DNA of 64,000 nucleotides, from assembly GCA_963682055.1 (NCBI GenBank), contig OY821747.1:23744126-23808125 (forward strand). Direction: 5' to 3'. Positions within the stretch are counted from its first letter, which is position 1; every line of letters begins with the position of its first letter. A model generated the notes under the pieces. It saw only the letters and a list, made by a program, of their open reading frames with translations, was not told the DNA's origin and did no database searches. Below, in pieces: positions 46,757 to 58,642 of this stretch. Made by a program: the position numbers and the translations under genes. The DNA comes from Primula veris. Its lineage: Eukaryota; Streptophyta; Magnoliopsida; Ericales; Primulaceae.

Positions 46757-47944
46757 TGTTGGCCCGTGTGCGGCTAAACCTTAGAGGGGGGTGAATAAGG
46801 TTTCTAGGCGTTTTTGCCTAATTTAAAATTCTAAGCAACTAACCACCCAACTAATGCAATTCTTAAGCTTAAGCGTTTTAACAAGAGTCAATAAATTGCT
46901 AGGAGTACTAAACGCAAGCAAGAATAAATAATTACAGAAAATAAAAGTTTAAGGGAAGAAGATGACACCAAGATTTATAGAGGTTCGGCAAACGGCCTAC
47001 GTCCTCTCCTCGGTACTACCGAGTATTTCACTAAAATAATCTTCTTCCGGATGTTACAATCCTATCGAGCTAATCAACCGATTAAGCTCCCCCACACTTT
47101 ATGAGTGTCCCGAATGAAAATACCTAGAGCTTTTAAGCTTCACTTGCTTACAAAGCCTCTACCCGATCACTCGCTCACAAAAATGAGTTTATAAAATACT
47201 CGTTACAATTTTATCAAAAATTGAAACAACACCCACAATCGATTGCTTCTAAAATAAGCTAATATGTGGTTTCGATGATGTTTGATCTTTGTTGGAGCTT
47301 GTATCTCTTTATCTTCAATTTCTCTTTTTTTTTTTTGAAGTATTTCACCAAAATGGTGATTTTGGGTTTTTGTATATGAGAGAGGTTGAAGGATTGATTG
47401 TTATTGTTATTGGTGGTTTGGAAAAGAGATTGGGCTTGTATATGTAGACCAAATGTCTGTTTTTCTGGGTTATGACCGTTAGAAGTGGTTGAGACTGTTT
47501 TAAGCTATTTTCCAGAAAAAGCTGAAAAGCTGTTTTCGAAATCTATAGAAAACGATCGATCGTTCTCTACAGTCGATCGGTCGTTTTTCAGAAAACGATC
47601 GGTCGTTTCTGAGAAACGATCGGTCGTTTTTTTTCGACCTGCTCACTGGAAGAATTTGGACCAAAAACGATCGGTCGTTTTTGTCCAGTCGATCGGTCGT
47701 GTTCTTCTGGCCGTTCTCGGTTTTCTCGCTATTCTTCGAATGCCCATAACTCCTTCGTTTTAGCTCCGATTCTGGTTCCGCTTGAACCTGTGGCTTCGTT
47801 TTTCTGTGCTCTATCTTTCTGGCGTTATGAAATTTTCATTTACTTCTTTTGGAAAAGACAAGCATTATATCATCGAAATCGTAAAATCATTAAAGACATA
47901 ATCAAAGTTATAATCAAAATCATTATTGAACTCTAAGTTCAACA
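46757..47944 (-). repeat. 5' LTR of element C
   Basis: 1188 bp, nearly identical to 43013-44201; followed inward (minus strand) by ATTGGTATCAGAGCCGAGG. Contains the second copy of the CGATCGGTCG array. Confidence 0.95.
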
Positions 47945-47949
47945 CAAAC

Positions 47950-48430
47950 TATCAAATTACTATAATTTTAGCCAAGTATTAGCACACATAGTTAACATGT
48001 AGTTGGTTTGAAACTAGCGAATAAGATACAAGCTTATGCCATAAAATCTGAAAATGATAAAAAGTGAGATTCTCTTTAGTTGGTAATCTATTATAATATA
48101 TATGGCACACTTAAATCAGTTGGCAAATAGCAATTGAATTTTTTTTAGTTGCTAATAAGTTGGTATATATACACCAACCAAAAGTAGTGAAGTGACTAAT
48201 TAGTTGTTCTGCAGCAACTGAAAATATGGAAGTTAATGATTAGTTGGAATTTACCAACCGAAAATATAGCAGTCACTATTCTCTTGTTATTTACCAACTA
48301 AATGTATTGAAATTAGTAATTAGTTGGTAAAGTTTAGTTATGTCATGTTTAGATGGTAATTCGATTGTAATACAGTGACTACCAAATCAGTTGGGAATTT
48401 AAGTTGGTAATGAAGTGTTTTCTTGTAGTG
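47950..48430. mobile_element. CACTA-type transposon terminus (one end only)
   Basis: Ends GAAGTGTTTTCTTGTAGTG at 48430, which on the minus strand is CACTACAAGAAAACACTTC, the usual CACTA terminal sequence. Inside are about ten AGTTGGTAA-like motifs in both orientations (for example 48076, 48250, 48292 and 48318), as in CACTA subterminal regions. The other end was not found; element C inserted at or near its left side. Confidence 0.6.
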
Positions 48431-49626
48431 TTAGCTAAGTTTTCGCTTTCTAAAATATTGATAATATTAGAGGAAGATAGTGCGGGTGAATATTTGTAAA
48501 AACACTCTAAGGGTCTGTTTGACAACAACTTTTCGCAGTTGGTTTTTAGATTTGTGATTCTAATAAATTTGTGTATGTTCGGACAATCATGTGTTATTTC
48601 TTATATTAAGGCTAAGAAATCTAAAATCTGGATTTTTAGTAGATTTTTATAACATTTTTTTCTGAACCTGATTTTGGACCAAAAAATATGTAACCTAAAA
48701 AGACGTTTTTGTTTTCTAAAACATTGATACCAATGGAGTAAGATCATGTTGGTGTATATGTGCCTAAATCGAAGTTATATTGTGGGTTGATTGGAGAAAA
48801 AACTATTGCCTTTTAACTTTGCAAATTGAACAAATTATTCGGTACATGAAGCTACTCATAACAAAAATTCAAGATTCCATGGGTTGCGAGTTTTGCCTTT
48901 TTGCTTGTAGCTCTATGCACGGCGTATTTGCTTTTTTATAATGATTCACTTTTTAAGCCGATAAAGCTGTTCCTTTTAGCAAAACTCTGACAGAAACTTT
49001 TTAGCTACATTTTCGCTTTCTAAAACATTGCTAATATTAGAGAAGATTATGTGGGTGAAGATGTGTAAAAAACACTATAGCTACGTTTTTGCTTTCTAAA
49101 ACATTGCTGTTATAAGAGGAGTATAGCACGAGTGAACAAGTTCAAGAGCCAGACTGTTGGCTCGTCAAAACACCCAACGGCTCTGCACGTGACGGTCCGA
49201 AAATATTATTTTTTTTGACAAAAAATATACAAAAGGGTGTTTTATTTTGTTGGTTCAATAAATGTATAAGAGTAAAAATTTCCAATCCAGGCTAAGGTGT
49301 CAAGAAACTTTGACCGGTACTGAATACGTGCCTGAATCCGAAGGTCTATTGCGGGTTCATTAGAGAAAGATTGGCTTTTGACTTTGCAAATTGAACTAAC
49401 CATTCAACACATGACAAAGCAGTAGCAGAGTTTAAATCCAAGCTTCCATGGGTTGCGAGTTTTGCCTATTTAGTTTTTCTTCGCTAGTAGCTTTATGCTC
49501 GACTTATTTGCCTTTTTTTTTTGTTTCAAATATTTTAAAGTTGTTATTTCTACAGAGATTTAATTCCATTTAATTTCGCAATCCCACTCTTGACCAGCAG
49601 AAAGGACAACAATTATAGCTAATGCA
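48431..49626. other. Region upstream of the F-box pseudogene, with direct repeats
   Basis: About 48780-48930 and 49335-49510 are diverged direct copies (ACTTTGCAAATTGAAC, CCATGGGTTGCGAGTTTTGC, TAGCT.TATGC.CG). TTCTAAAACATTG recurs near 48715, 49018 and 49094. A stretch from 48512 (GGGTCTGTTTGACAACAACT) looks like a Harbinger-type MITE end. No coding sequence recognised. Confidence 0.55.
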
Positions 49627-50355
49627 ATGAAGGACCTCAAGTTACCAGAAGAGATAGAGATTGATATTCTATCTCGGCTACTTGTCAAATATATATTACG
49701 ATACAAGTTTGTTTGCAAAATGTGGTATGATTTGATCAGAAGCTCCCTTTTCACCAACTTTCACCTCAATCGCACCATTATATCTCATACACAGATAAGT
49801 ATCTCTTGTATGGTCACCGGGTCTCGAGATGGGTATTGTGCTCTTCTACTATATGGTGGCACATTTAATGTCACAAAAGAAATAAATTTAAGTGCATATG
49901 GGATAGGGAACGTGTGTGTCTCAAACTTTTGTAATGGGTTGGTTTGCATATGTGCTATCTATACCGCGAATTACCTTATAGTAAACCCAGCAACAAGAGA
50001 ACTCAAGCATCTTCAACCACCACCATCACCTCCATATTCAAGCTATCCACCTTACTATGATTCATGTACCACGTCATTGTCATTTGGTTATGATCATAAA
50101 AGTGAGGATTACAAAGTGGTGAGAATCATCCACATGCGCTAAGAGTATGTCACTCTAAATGTACCGTACCCTGTTAGAATATATTCTTTAAGAGACAAAA
50201 AATGGAGAAACACGAATATTTTTGCTTTGAGTGACTTAAGACTAGATAAACATAATACTACTTACATCACTTTCTAGGTAGTGATGGCTCGTTTGAGGTG
50301 GAAACTCTGTATTGGGTTGTTTGTGATGTTTCTAAAACTCTTTTATAGCTTTATT
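49627..50355 (+). pseudogene. F-box gene, truncated by a MULE insertion
   Basis: From ATG 49627 an F-box (LPEEIEIDILSRLLVKYILR, FVCKMWYDLI) is followed by the start of an F-box-associated domain (NGLVCI, LIVNPATREL, SFGYDHKSEDYKVVRI). TAA at 50140-50142 stops it after 171 residues. The frame continues (VPYPVRIYSLRDKKWR) to TAG at 50275-50277, and a further domain piece (GSFEVETLYWVV) follows in another frame. Homology stops at the MULE border 50355/50356. I see no continuation after 56104. An intact member would be an SCF ubiquitin ligase substrate adaptor; this one is dead unless the 171-residue form is used. Confidence 0.8.
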
Positions 50356-50732
50356 AGTTAATTTTAATTTACTGACTTGTGTTTTGGGCGTTCGTTGATT
50401 AAGTAACCTGAGTTTTAAAAAAGTTACTTTAGTCATCCAAGTTATGAACAATTGTTGATTTTGTGACCCGACGTCCAAAAATTTAACAGAAAACATCACA
50501 CGTGCTGTCACGTGCCTGTTTAAGGGCAATATTACTAATATACCCCTCATTTTGGAGGGAAAAACTGAACTACCTTCCCGCCAAACTGAAATATGTTCTC
50601 ACTTTATATATATTGTATCTTCTATCTATCTCCTATGTTTCTCTCTTCCCTCCCTCTACTGTCTCTCTCTATATTCTTTATATTTTGATCAATGAAGCGT
50701 TATTGGCAAAACAAAGCACTTATTATTATGTC

Positions 50733-50957
50733 ATGGACCAATCGAAACCATGTCTGCTAAATTCAGTCAATGCGTTGAAGGAAGAAAAAAAGACACTTTT
50801 GAGTGAAAAAGATGCAATGTCAAGGCAAATAAGCAACATGCATGAAAAAATGAAAGCTTTACAAGGAGTGAAAGGTGAAAAGAAAGATATAACAACCATG
50901 CAATGCAAAATGAAAGATTTATCAGGAGTGAAAGTCAAAATAGAAGATTTACCATAA
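50733..50957 (+). CDS. Small coiled-coil ORF carried by the MULE
   Basis: 74 codons from ATG 50733, opposite in orientation to the transposase and just inside the left inverted repeat. The sequence is Lys/Glu/Met-rich (LKEEKKTLLSEKDAMSRQIS, MHEKMKALQGVKGEKK) with a repeated M.KMK.L.GVK pattern, so a coiled coil is likely. I recognise no family. It could be a second MULE gene or a captured host fragment; whether it is expressed is unknown. Confidence 0.4.
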   Translation: MDQSKPCLLNSVNALKEEKKTLLSEKDAMSRQISNMHEKMKALQGVKGEKKDITTMQCKMKDLSGVKVKIEDLP

Positions 50958-51279
50958 TTGAAAGTCAAAACTAAAGTTAATGGGGTGGTTCGTAAGATAT
51001 TTTTCAATATTTGTGTTAGGGTTATTTTGTTTGTGTTGGTGAAATTTGGACAAGATGAAGAACAAGCCCAACTTTAATCTTTTTTAGCGATTTGTGATGT
51101 ATTGGTTTGTACTTTCGTACGTGTGTTTTGTGTGTTTGGAATTATGTTAAGAAATAAAATGAAATTTGTTGCTTAAATACCTGTGCTTTGTGTGTGTGTT
51201 TGATCGGAATTTATTTTGAGTGTTCAGTGAGTGTGTGTTTTTGTCATGACCAAAATGAGGTAAAAACAATATAAAAGTT

Positions 51280-51900
51280 TGATAAGAATTGTGTGGGTTT
51301 GTACTGCTATTTTTGTGATCATATCACAACAAATGTACAAATCAAATGAGAACAAAATCCGCCACATTATGTACCATATCAGAACTCTTAATTTCACACC
51401 AAAGCATAACAAATTCCGGCCACATTATGGATCATTTCAGAACCATCACATTATGGATCATATCAGAACCATCAAATTCTGATCATAACATAATCTATGA
51501 AATTCTGATCAACATAAATTTTTTATCACAATCAAATCATCACAACATAATTTCTGACCAGTAATGGCCAAAATCATAATAAAATTCTGATCAACATATG
51601 TAAATTCTTATCAACATAAATTCTAATCATATCAGACTAATGTACTGGTCATAGAAACTCATCATATTAGATTGAGAACACCAAAATATCAGCTTTCACA
51701 TTCACTTAAACAACCCAAACAACAAAATATAATAATAACACAAATTCAGATAACATTAAACATTAAATTTGAACAATTTAGAGTCACTTAACAACACCAA
51801 AATACCATCATCCAACTACATAAATTCTGATGAACATAAACATTAACCTTACACATTCACTTAAATAACTCAAATACCAAAGTCACTAAATCGCATCAAC
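51280..51900. repeat. AT-rich stretch with repeated TTCTGATCA/ACATAA phrases inside the MULE
   Basis: Phrases such as CACATTATGGATCAT and AATTCTGATCAACATAAA recur many times at irregular spacing between the coiled-coil ORF and the transposase 3' end. No coding. Confidence 0.6.
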
Positions 51901-51924
51901 CAAAATAACAAAATACATTTTAGT

Positions 51925-54900
51925 TCATAAAATCACTAATCCACCACCTTTTTGTTTTTTCAACTCATTTTCTCTAGCTATTTCTTCTTTAACTGCAGTC
52001 ATGGTCAACACTTTTCCCTTTCTTTCTATATGGCCAGATTTGAGTTCTTTTTCATGTGAACCCATTATGCCAGCATGGAGTCTTCCACCAAATGAATCTG
52101 TAGTTTTTTCTTCATTATTTGCCACAACATTTGCAACACTCTTGACTAAAACACTACTCCATGAGTTAAAAAATTTGGTTGTGTTGGCTCATTTGGTTGT
52201 GTTGGCTCATCATCATCACTTAGAGTTATAGTAGGAGCAGGTCCGCTAGGTCCTTTGATTTTGCATGAGTTTAACAGTCTATTGGTTTTTCTTATCTATA
52301 AAAAAATAAAATTAACAAATGGAGATAATATAAGCATGGTTAAAGTACAACACAAATGTAAACAATTTGAATAATAAACAAATTGTTACTTACCCCCAAG
52401 GTTTTATTTCTTTTGATAGGCAGTTTCTAAACACTTTTCACCCCACTAGTTGCCTCTTTTCCAACAAAGAGAAATGGCATGGCTACACCCTCACATGAGT
52501 TATCTTGAACACTATGAACTTTAAGTGCATTTTTCACACTCCCACTTGCTACTTCTGTACCTTTTGTTGACTGAGAATTTTGAGTGTAAATAAGATCTTC
52601 ATTTATTGCTAATTCATCCCAAAAACTCTCACTAACACATTCCATTTCAAAGCCACCTCCCACATTATTAGCAGAATCATTAACACACACATTTTTAACT
52701 TGACTACCACCACCATCATTAACAAAATCTACCCACTCATCCAACACAAGCTCTTTATCATATCTATCACAGTCTTCATCATTTTTAGTGATATGCACAT
52801 GTATATACACATTTTCAGTCACATTAACATTGTTAAGTTCGGTTTCTTCACCACTCTCTCTCTCTCATCACTACTACTAGAACTGTCACTCTCATCATAG
52901 AGTTGTGGCTCATTAATCACAACCTCATCACCCCTTACTTATCTATTTTTATCCATTTTTTCTCAACCTTTAAAGTTATGCCCAAATTTACTACATTGTT
53001 TACATTTGACCTTGTAACCTGTCATTGAAATTTTGTTAGGGTCTTGATTTTTTTGCCTTTTCCTCTTTGGCCTTATTGATTTCATCTACATCTTTTCTTC
53101 TATTTTTTTTAGGTTTACCTGCCTTTTTTTTTTCTCACTACTGGACCCAAAAGTACATGCGATTTGGTCTTATCCCACGTATCTTCCCTATTTATTGGTT
53201 TCATAGTGTGAGAATAAGTTTTCATATATGTTTTCCTAGTATAGCATTGATGTACCCATTTATGTGGGTCTTGAGGCATATGATGCAAATCCACTATGAC
53301 ATGGACACAAACAATCCCACTCAACTGTCATACTCTACATGCACACTCTTTTAAAGGCAAATTTAATTTTGTTTTCCTCAACTTCATGTAATTTATCACC
53401 ATTAAATTTACATGACCAGGAATGACTGTATTTTTTTTACTTTTTCAACTTTGTCATATATTTTAGGACATAAATAATAGTTTTTTTTTACTCATTGCCT
53501 CTTTCTTTCTCATGAACAAGTCCATTAGATACATCATCAACTTTTCAAGCATTGTCAGTACAGACATACATTTAGCAAGCTTGATACATGCATTAGAGCT
53601 TTCACATAAATTGTTGAGTAAAGATCAGAATTTGGATAAGTGGAAAAGTGAGATCGACTCCAGTTTTCACCTATAATATTTTGACATTAAAAGTCTAATA
53701 AGTCACATGCTTATGGTAAAAAAAAAAGAGAGAAAATACATATGCAAACAAGGGAGATAGAAAAATATACCTGACTTATTAGCCAGCCACGTTTAAATTC
53801 TTCATCTCCTCCAATGCAAGGTTGAAATATTCAACATTAGAAGCTCTCGCAGCCTTCCATAGCAAGTCTTTAAGCACTTGACATTTGTGACTCATGTTAA
53901 AATTGTTATATAAATGCCTTACACAGAATCTATGTTCTATGTAAGGCAATATTTCCTCCACATATTTGATGAGTCCTTACAAGTTATTGTAAGTGGACAA
54001 ATATATTAAAAAATATAAATGTTACAAGTTATTGAAAGTTATAACATCAACTCTAAATGAAAAGTTATTAAAATAATGTAAATGTTATATAAATGAAAAG
54101 TACCTTTTGTTTGTCATACATCAATGTATATGTTCCCCCATTATTAAGCTTTACATCGATTTTCAGCAACTCCAAAAACCATTTTCAATTTTTATAGTTA
54201 TCAATACCCACCACTGCATAAGCAAATGGATACAAACAATTGTTTGCATCAATAGTCACTGCAGTGAAGAGTACACCACCATCAGGTCCAATTAAATGGC
54301 ACCCATCAACCCCAAATAATGGCATACACCATTGCAAAAACACATTCTTCAATACTCCCCAACATATATAAATTCTCTTAAATCTGTATTGCGCCCTACC
54401 CTCTTTTTAACTTTCAACTGTACTGTGATACCATGATTTTCTCTCTTTATTTCACCTATATAATCTTCCAAAAGATTATATTGCTCAGCTGATGACCCTT
54501 AATTCATTTTTCTAGCATGATTCATAACCCTATAAGCACACCCTACACTCACTTCTACCTCTAAACTTTCAAAAATTTCATTTCTAAATTTCTGAACATC
54601 CCATTTAGGATTGTTCTTAAGAGTTCTCATATACTGTTTTGTAATGAATTTATGCTTTGAATTATTGTTAGTAAGAGATTTTGGACAACTATGAATGTCC
54701 CTATAAGTCTTAATTTGCATTGTCCATTCATTCAATCGTTTGGAAGCATATATGTACCACAAAACAGCCTTCAAACCTACACTCTCCAATCATTTTTTTG
54801 TTTGTATTTCTCCACAAATGCACATCTTTTGCTTGTTGAATGGCATACAATTTCACTGCGTCCCTAAAGTTCTTTGGTTCTGTAGATTTCATACCAATTT

Positions 54901-55600
54901 TGAATACAATTTGGTTTTTCTCATTCTTAGAAAAATACAAGCAAGACTCTTTTTATCTCTCATCATTATCATCTTAATCACACTCACTATTAAGTTCACT
55001 TGTAGTTACATAACCATCATCAATATCAACATCATTTTCACTATTCAAATGTGGACCCCTTTGCCTTATACTTTGGCCTACATATCACTTTTGCATTGCC
55101 ATTATCATTACTATTTTTTGAATACTTACTCTTACCTTATAAAACAAACACATTCACCTCATCAACAACTATGTCAGCAATACCAATACTATCATCATTT
55201 CTCCTCTTATCCTCGTTACTGCCACTAAATCTTTCCAAGTCAGATTCAACACAATTCTCATAATTATCACTACACTCAGAACTACTAGAACTAAGTCCAT
55301 TAAATCCTTTAGTACCTCAACAACCCTATTTTCATCAGTAATTTTTTCTACTTCGCTAGCTTTATGGTCAAGTGTAAGAATACCCATATTTGTCTCAAAA
55401 GAGAATCCAACCCTTTAAAATATAACCTTTCTATAGCATAACACGTAATTTCTCTAGGATCACAATAATCTATATAGTCTACTTTTCCATTTTAACATAT
55501 GCAATTTTTTCACCCATTATCAAATTTCCCTCATGGTGAAGTTCTATTGTAAATAAATGGTTGTATATTGCTGCATTAAGATAATCAAAACAAAATTTCA
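51925..55600 (-). pseudogene. MuDR-type MULE transposase, decayed
   Basis: Pieces in order on the minus strand: an N-terminal domain (KVDYIDYCDPREITCYAIE near 55470), the DNA-binding MuDR domain (GMKSTEPKNFRDAVKLYAIQ, 54728-54940), and a following helical region (KNNPKWDVQKFRNEIFESL). The DDE catalytic region follows (PLFGVDGCHLIGPDGG, TIDANNCLYPFAYAVVGIDN near 54200-54330), then EHRFCVRHLYNNF (53779-53961) and a SWIM zinc finger (ECACRV*QLSGIVCVHVI near 53270-53340, Trp changed to TGA). The end has a zinc knuckle (CKQCSKFGHN) and an acidic tail (52427-52822, 51925-52125). Several stops and frameshifts are scattered through it, some of which may be unrecognised introns. It would have cut and joined the MULE ends. 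Confidence 0.8.
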
Positions 55601-56104
55601 GATAGAGTAAAACCTAACCCATTAATATAAATATAACCCATTAACTCATTAAACTAATTTAACAGCATAAAATTAAGATGAGGGAAATAAAACTCATAGT
55701 AAAGAGGTGAAGAATTATCTTCACGAAGAATCCAACCCATTTGGAAAAACTGCCGATGCGGTTGCGATTCGATTGCACTACAATATGGTACCAATTTAAC
55801 GGGATTAAGTGATTGGTCTCACTATCTCACTCTCTCATTTGAAGTATAAAAACCCTAATTTTATTTTGGAGAGGACGACTTTCAACTTAATTCCCATTTT
55901 AAAATTGAAATGACTGTTTTACCCTTAAGGGTTACGGTAAACAGGCACGTGATAGCACGTGTGACGTTTTCTATTAAGTTTTTGGACATCAGGTCACAAA
56001 ATCAATAATTGTTCTAAACTTGGATGACTACAATAAGTTTTTCATCACTCAGGTCACTTAATCAACAAACGTCCAAAATACATGTCACTTAAGTAAAATT
56101 AACT

Positions 56105-56638
56105 CAGCTTTTATTTTTTCTCTTTAGTTTCTTGGTTTTAAGCTGGGTAAATTATCAACAAAAAATAAAACAAAAAGTTCAGAACTTGGTTTACTTGCTT
56201 TCAAACTTTTATTCTTTTAAGTAGAAATAATTAGTTTGTTGACTTGTTTTTAAACTGAGTAGAGTGAAAATTTATCATCCAACTATAGTAAAAGAAAACA
56301 ATGCCCTTGTGTAAAGAAACAAAAATATGAAAAATCATTTGCGAGCTTATGTGTTTTTAGACTAATCCAACCGTAAGCCGGATGTAATGACAAATTAAGC
56401 TCACCGACTTTTGGGTTTTGATTAGAGAATTATGACTCTGTAATATTTTTACAAAAATATGTCCCCACGTAAAGAAACAAAAATATTTTAAAAAAAATCT
56501 CCTTGTGTAAAGATACAAAAATGTGATATTGTTAAGAAAGCCATAAAACTAGTGTCATACCCTGATACGAGGCAAACATGGTATCCTCGTGCAAAAACTA
56601 AAAAAGATAAAAAAAAAAAAAAAAAAAAAGATAGATAT
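56105..56638. other. Spacer between the MULE and element B
   Basis: A loose repeat of GTAAAGA(A)ACAAAAATAT occurs at about 56315, 56470 and 56507, with a weaker copy near 56590. An A-rich run at 56609-56630 lies just before element B, and GATAT (56634-56638) is its target duplication. No gene. Confidence 0.6.
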
Positions 56639-56885
56639 TGTTGTAAATAATGGATTGTCCATTGAGTTACATATCATTTAGTATGAGCATTTGCTCCTTT
56701 GTATGTTACAACCTTTTCATTTCTTGTCATTAGTATTTGGCTTGTAACCTTCAAACCTCTAGCCTATATAAAGAGGTTGTGGCTACGGAGTTGGTACACC
56801 TACAACACACTTGAATATATATGTTTTGACCCTCATTATCTCTCTCTCTCTTACATATGTTATTGAGCTAATTTGGCGTAAAACA
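56639..56885 (+). repeat. 5' LTR of element B
   Basis: TGTTGTAAATAATGG ... GGCGTAAAACA. A TATA box (TATATAAA, 56765-56772) gives the likely start of the element transcript. It is followed by CGTTATCGGCACTTTTCTCG at the primer-site position; this is not the standard initiator-Met site TGGTATCAGAG, so the primer is unclear. Confidence 0.95.
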
Positions 56886-57459
56886 CGTTATCGGCACTTT
56901 TCTCGAAAAAACAGTAAAATAAAATAAAATTTAGAGTATTCAAATACAAGGTAGAAGAAATTTTGGGTATAAACCTTGGAGAATTATTGGGTATAAAACT
57001 TTTGAAAGTTTTGGGTAAAAATTTGTTCTATCGGTCTTCATCAACATACGTGTGAAAGTTGGAATAATTATGAATCTTCCCCAAATAGGCTCACCTATTT
57101 GGATACGATGTCTAGGAAAGATAAAGGCGGAAGTCGCTCTCCTAATGAGGTCGGTTTTTAAGAGGCATTCGTGCCACCCCCCCACCGTCTTCCCTGGTCG
57201 TGTTCAAGTAGAGCTACCGAAAGGGGTTGAGTAAATAATAAGTTCCCCGAATGTGTCTATATAGGTGTATTTTCACTGAATTGGTGTCTCAGTATCGGCC
57301 CGTTGTTCGATTAGCGAGTACCTATTCAAATTGAAAGCAAAACTAGTATTTTTCGAACCTGTCGATTCGAAACAAGTTTGTGCTTATGCAAACCATAAAC
57401 ATATAAACCTGTTGATTTATATGATAACTAATCCAGTATTTTTCTCCCGTTGTAGAAAA

Positions 57460-58454
57460 ATGTCAATCAAACTTGATTTTCCGATCCTCGATGCCGCTGG
57501 CAAGAACTATTTGGACTGGACTCAAGATATCCAGAACCATCTAGATGCCCAAGGCTTGTTGGACGTCATCTACGCTGAGGATGAACGTGAAGTGGAAGTG
57601 TCGCGTGAAATGAATGCGAGGGCGATGATTCTGTTCCGCCGCCACTTATCAGATGCAATGAAGTCTGAGTTCATAGCAATCACCTCACCGAAGATGCTGT
57701 GGGACTCTCTCAGAGAGCGCTTCGACCATCAAAAGACCATATGGCTTCCTGAAGCCCGCCATGATTGGCTGAATCTGCGATTTCAGGACTTCGAGAGCGT
57801 TACGAAATATAATGCTGAATTATGCAGGATTGTGCTCTTCTCCAGTATTGTGGTGAAACATTAACCGACAATGACTTGCTGTAGAAGACCTACACCACAT
57901 TTCCTACCTCTGACAACTTGCTCCAAAAGCAATATCGTCAGTCTAAGTATACCAAGTTCCCTGAGCTCATCACCCAGCTGTTATTAGACGAGAAAAATAG
58001 CCTCGTTTTAATGAGGAACAACAATTCTCGTCCTGCTGGGACAAAGGCTATTCCAAGGCCTGATGCTTATACTGTTCGTGGACCACCTCCACGATATGGG
58101 AACCGAGACAAGGGCCAGTTGTCCCGTCAGCCAAGGAATCATGGGGAGCGTAATGCTCGCCCAGCCAAGCGAGGTTTGGATAATCGTCCGAACCGAAGAC
58201 CTTTGGCTCCTAGGCAGTCTCGTGGTAGGAAAAACAACAACAGGGCCAGTCGTCCCAAAGTAACAGAAAATGCTCAAGGACAAATTCTGTGCTACAAATG
58301 TGGTGTTTATGGTCATATGCAAAGGACCTGCAAGGCAACTCCCCAAGAAGTTCAAAACTATCATAGGGGTAGAAATGTCGAAGCAAATATGGTTGAAGCG
58401 AGCGGAAAAGAAATTCTTGAGACCCCGGACTTCGTGGCTCAAATGGAAGAATAA
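57460..58454 (+). pseudogene. gag of element B, one frameshift and one stop
   Basis: From ATG 57460 (MSIKLDFPILDAAGKNYLDW) the frame holds typical Copia Gag features (DAQGLLDVIY, MLWDSLRERFDHQKT, RHDWLNLRFQDFESV) to TAA at 57862-57864. Homologous sequence switches frame between about 57815 and 57880, passes TAG at 57882-57884, and then runs to 58454. This includes a basic Arg/Asn/Pro-rich stretch and a CCHC zinc knuckle CYKCGVYGHMQRTC. Gag would form the particle and bind RNA; this copy cannot make full-length protein. Confidence 0.88.
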
Positions 58455-58642
58455 AAAAAAAATTCTTCATTTTTCGTTAATAATTGAGCACTTGTTTAGC
58501 TCTTGGATTATGTTTTTAATTTTCATTCGGATTATACTTTTTCCTTCGATTTTGTTTCTTTTGGATTATGTGGTTTTGCATTATGAATAAATTTTTCTCG
58601 CAATAATTTAAAGTTATTTCGTTAAGCGATTCCTTTATTAGT

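Larger units (their letters stand above)
43013..47944 (-). mobile_element. Gag-only Copia-type retrotransposon C, structurally complete and young
   Basis: LTRs at 43013-44201 (3' LTR) and 46757-47944 (5' LTR), with target duplication CAAAC at 43008-43012 and 47945-47949. The primer site TGGTATCAGAGCCGAGG (minus, 46738-46754) matches initiator-Met tRNA. The purine tract AAAATGGGGGAGAT lies at 44202-44215 (minus). The 2.56-kb interior contains only a Gag frame; protease, integrase, RT and RNase H are absent. It must therefore depend on a relative for copying. By eye the LTRs differ by about eight substitutions and a one-base indel, under 1%. It inserted 69 bases downstream of element D, which is in the opposite orientation. 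Confidence 0.93.
50356..56104 (-). mobile_element. Mutator-like element (MULE) with long terminal inverted repeats
   Basis: Terminal inverted repeats of about 170-190 bp: 50356-50530 and 55935-56104. Shared blocks include AGTTAATTTTA at the tips, GTTGATTAAGT, TCATCCAAGTT, GATTTTGTGACC and CACGTGCCTGTTTA. Flanks AGCTTTATT (50347-50355) and AGCTTTTAT (starting 56106) look like a mutated 9-bp target duplication. The interior encodes a decayed MuDR-type transposase (minus) and a small plus-strand ORF. The inverted repeats are visibly diverged, so it is not recent. Confidence 0.85.

Noticed and set aside
54740..55228. 162-codon plus-strand frame
   Set aside because: Opposite strand of the MULE transposase DNA-binding domain; low-complexity His/Tyr/Ile composition.
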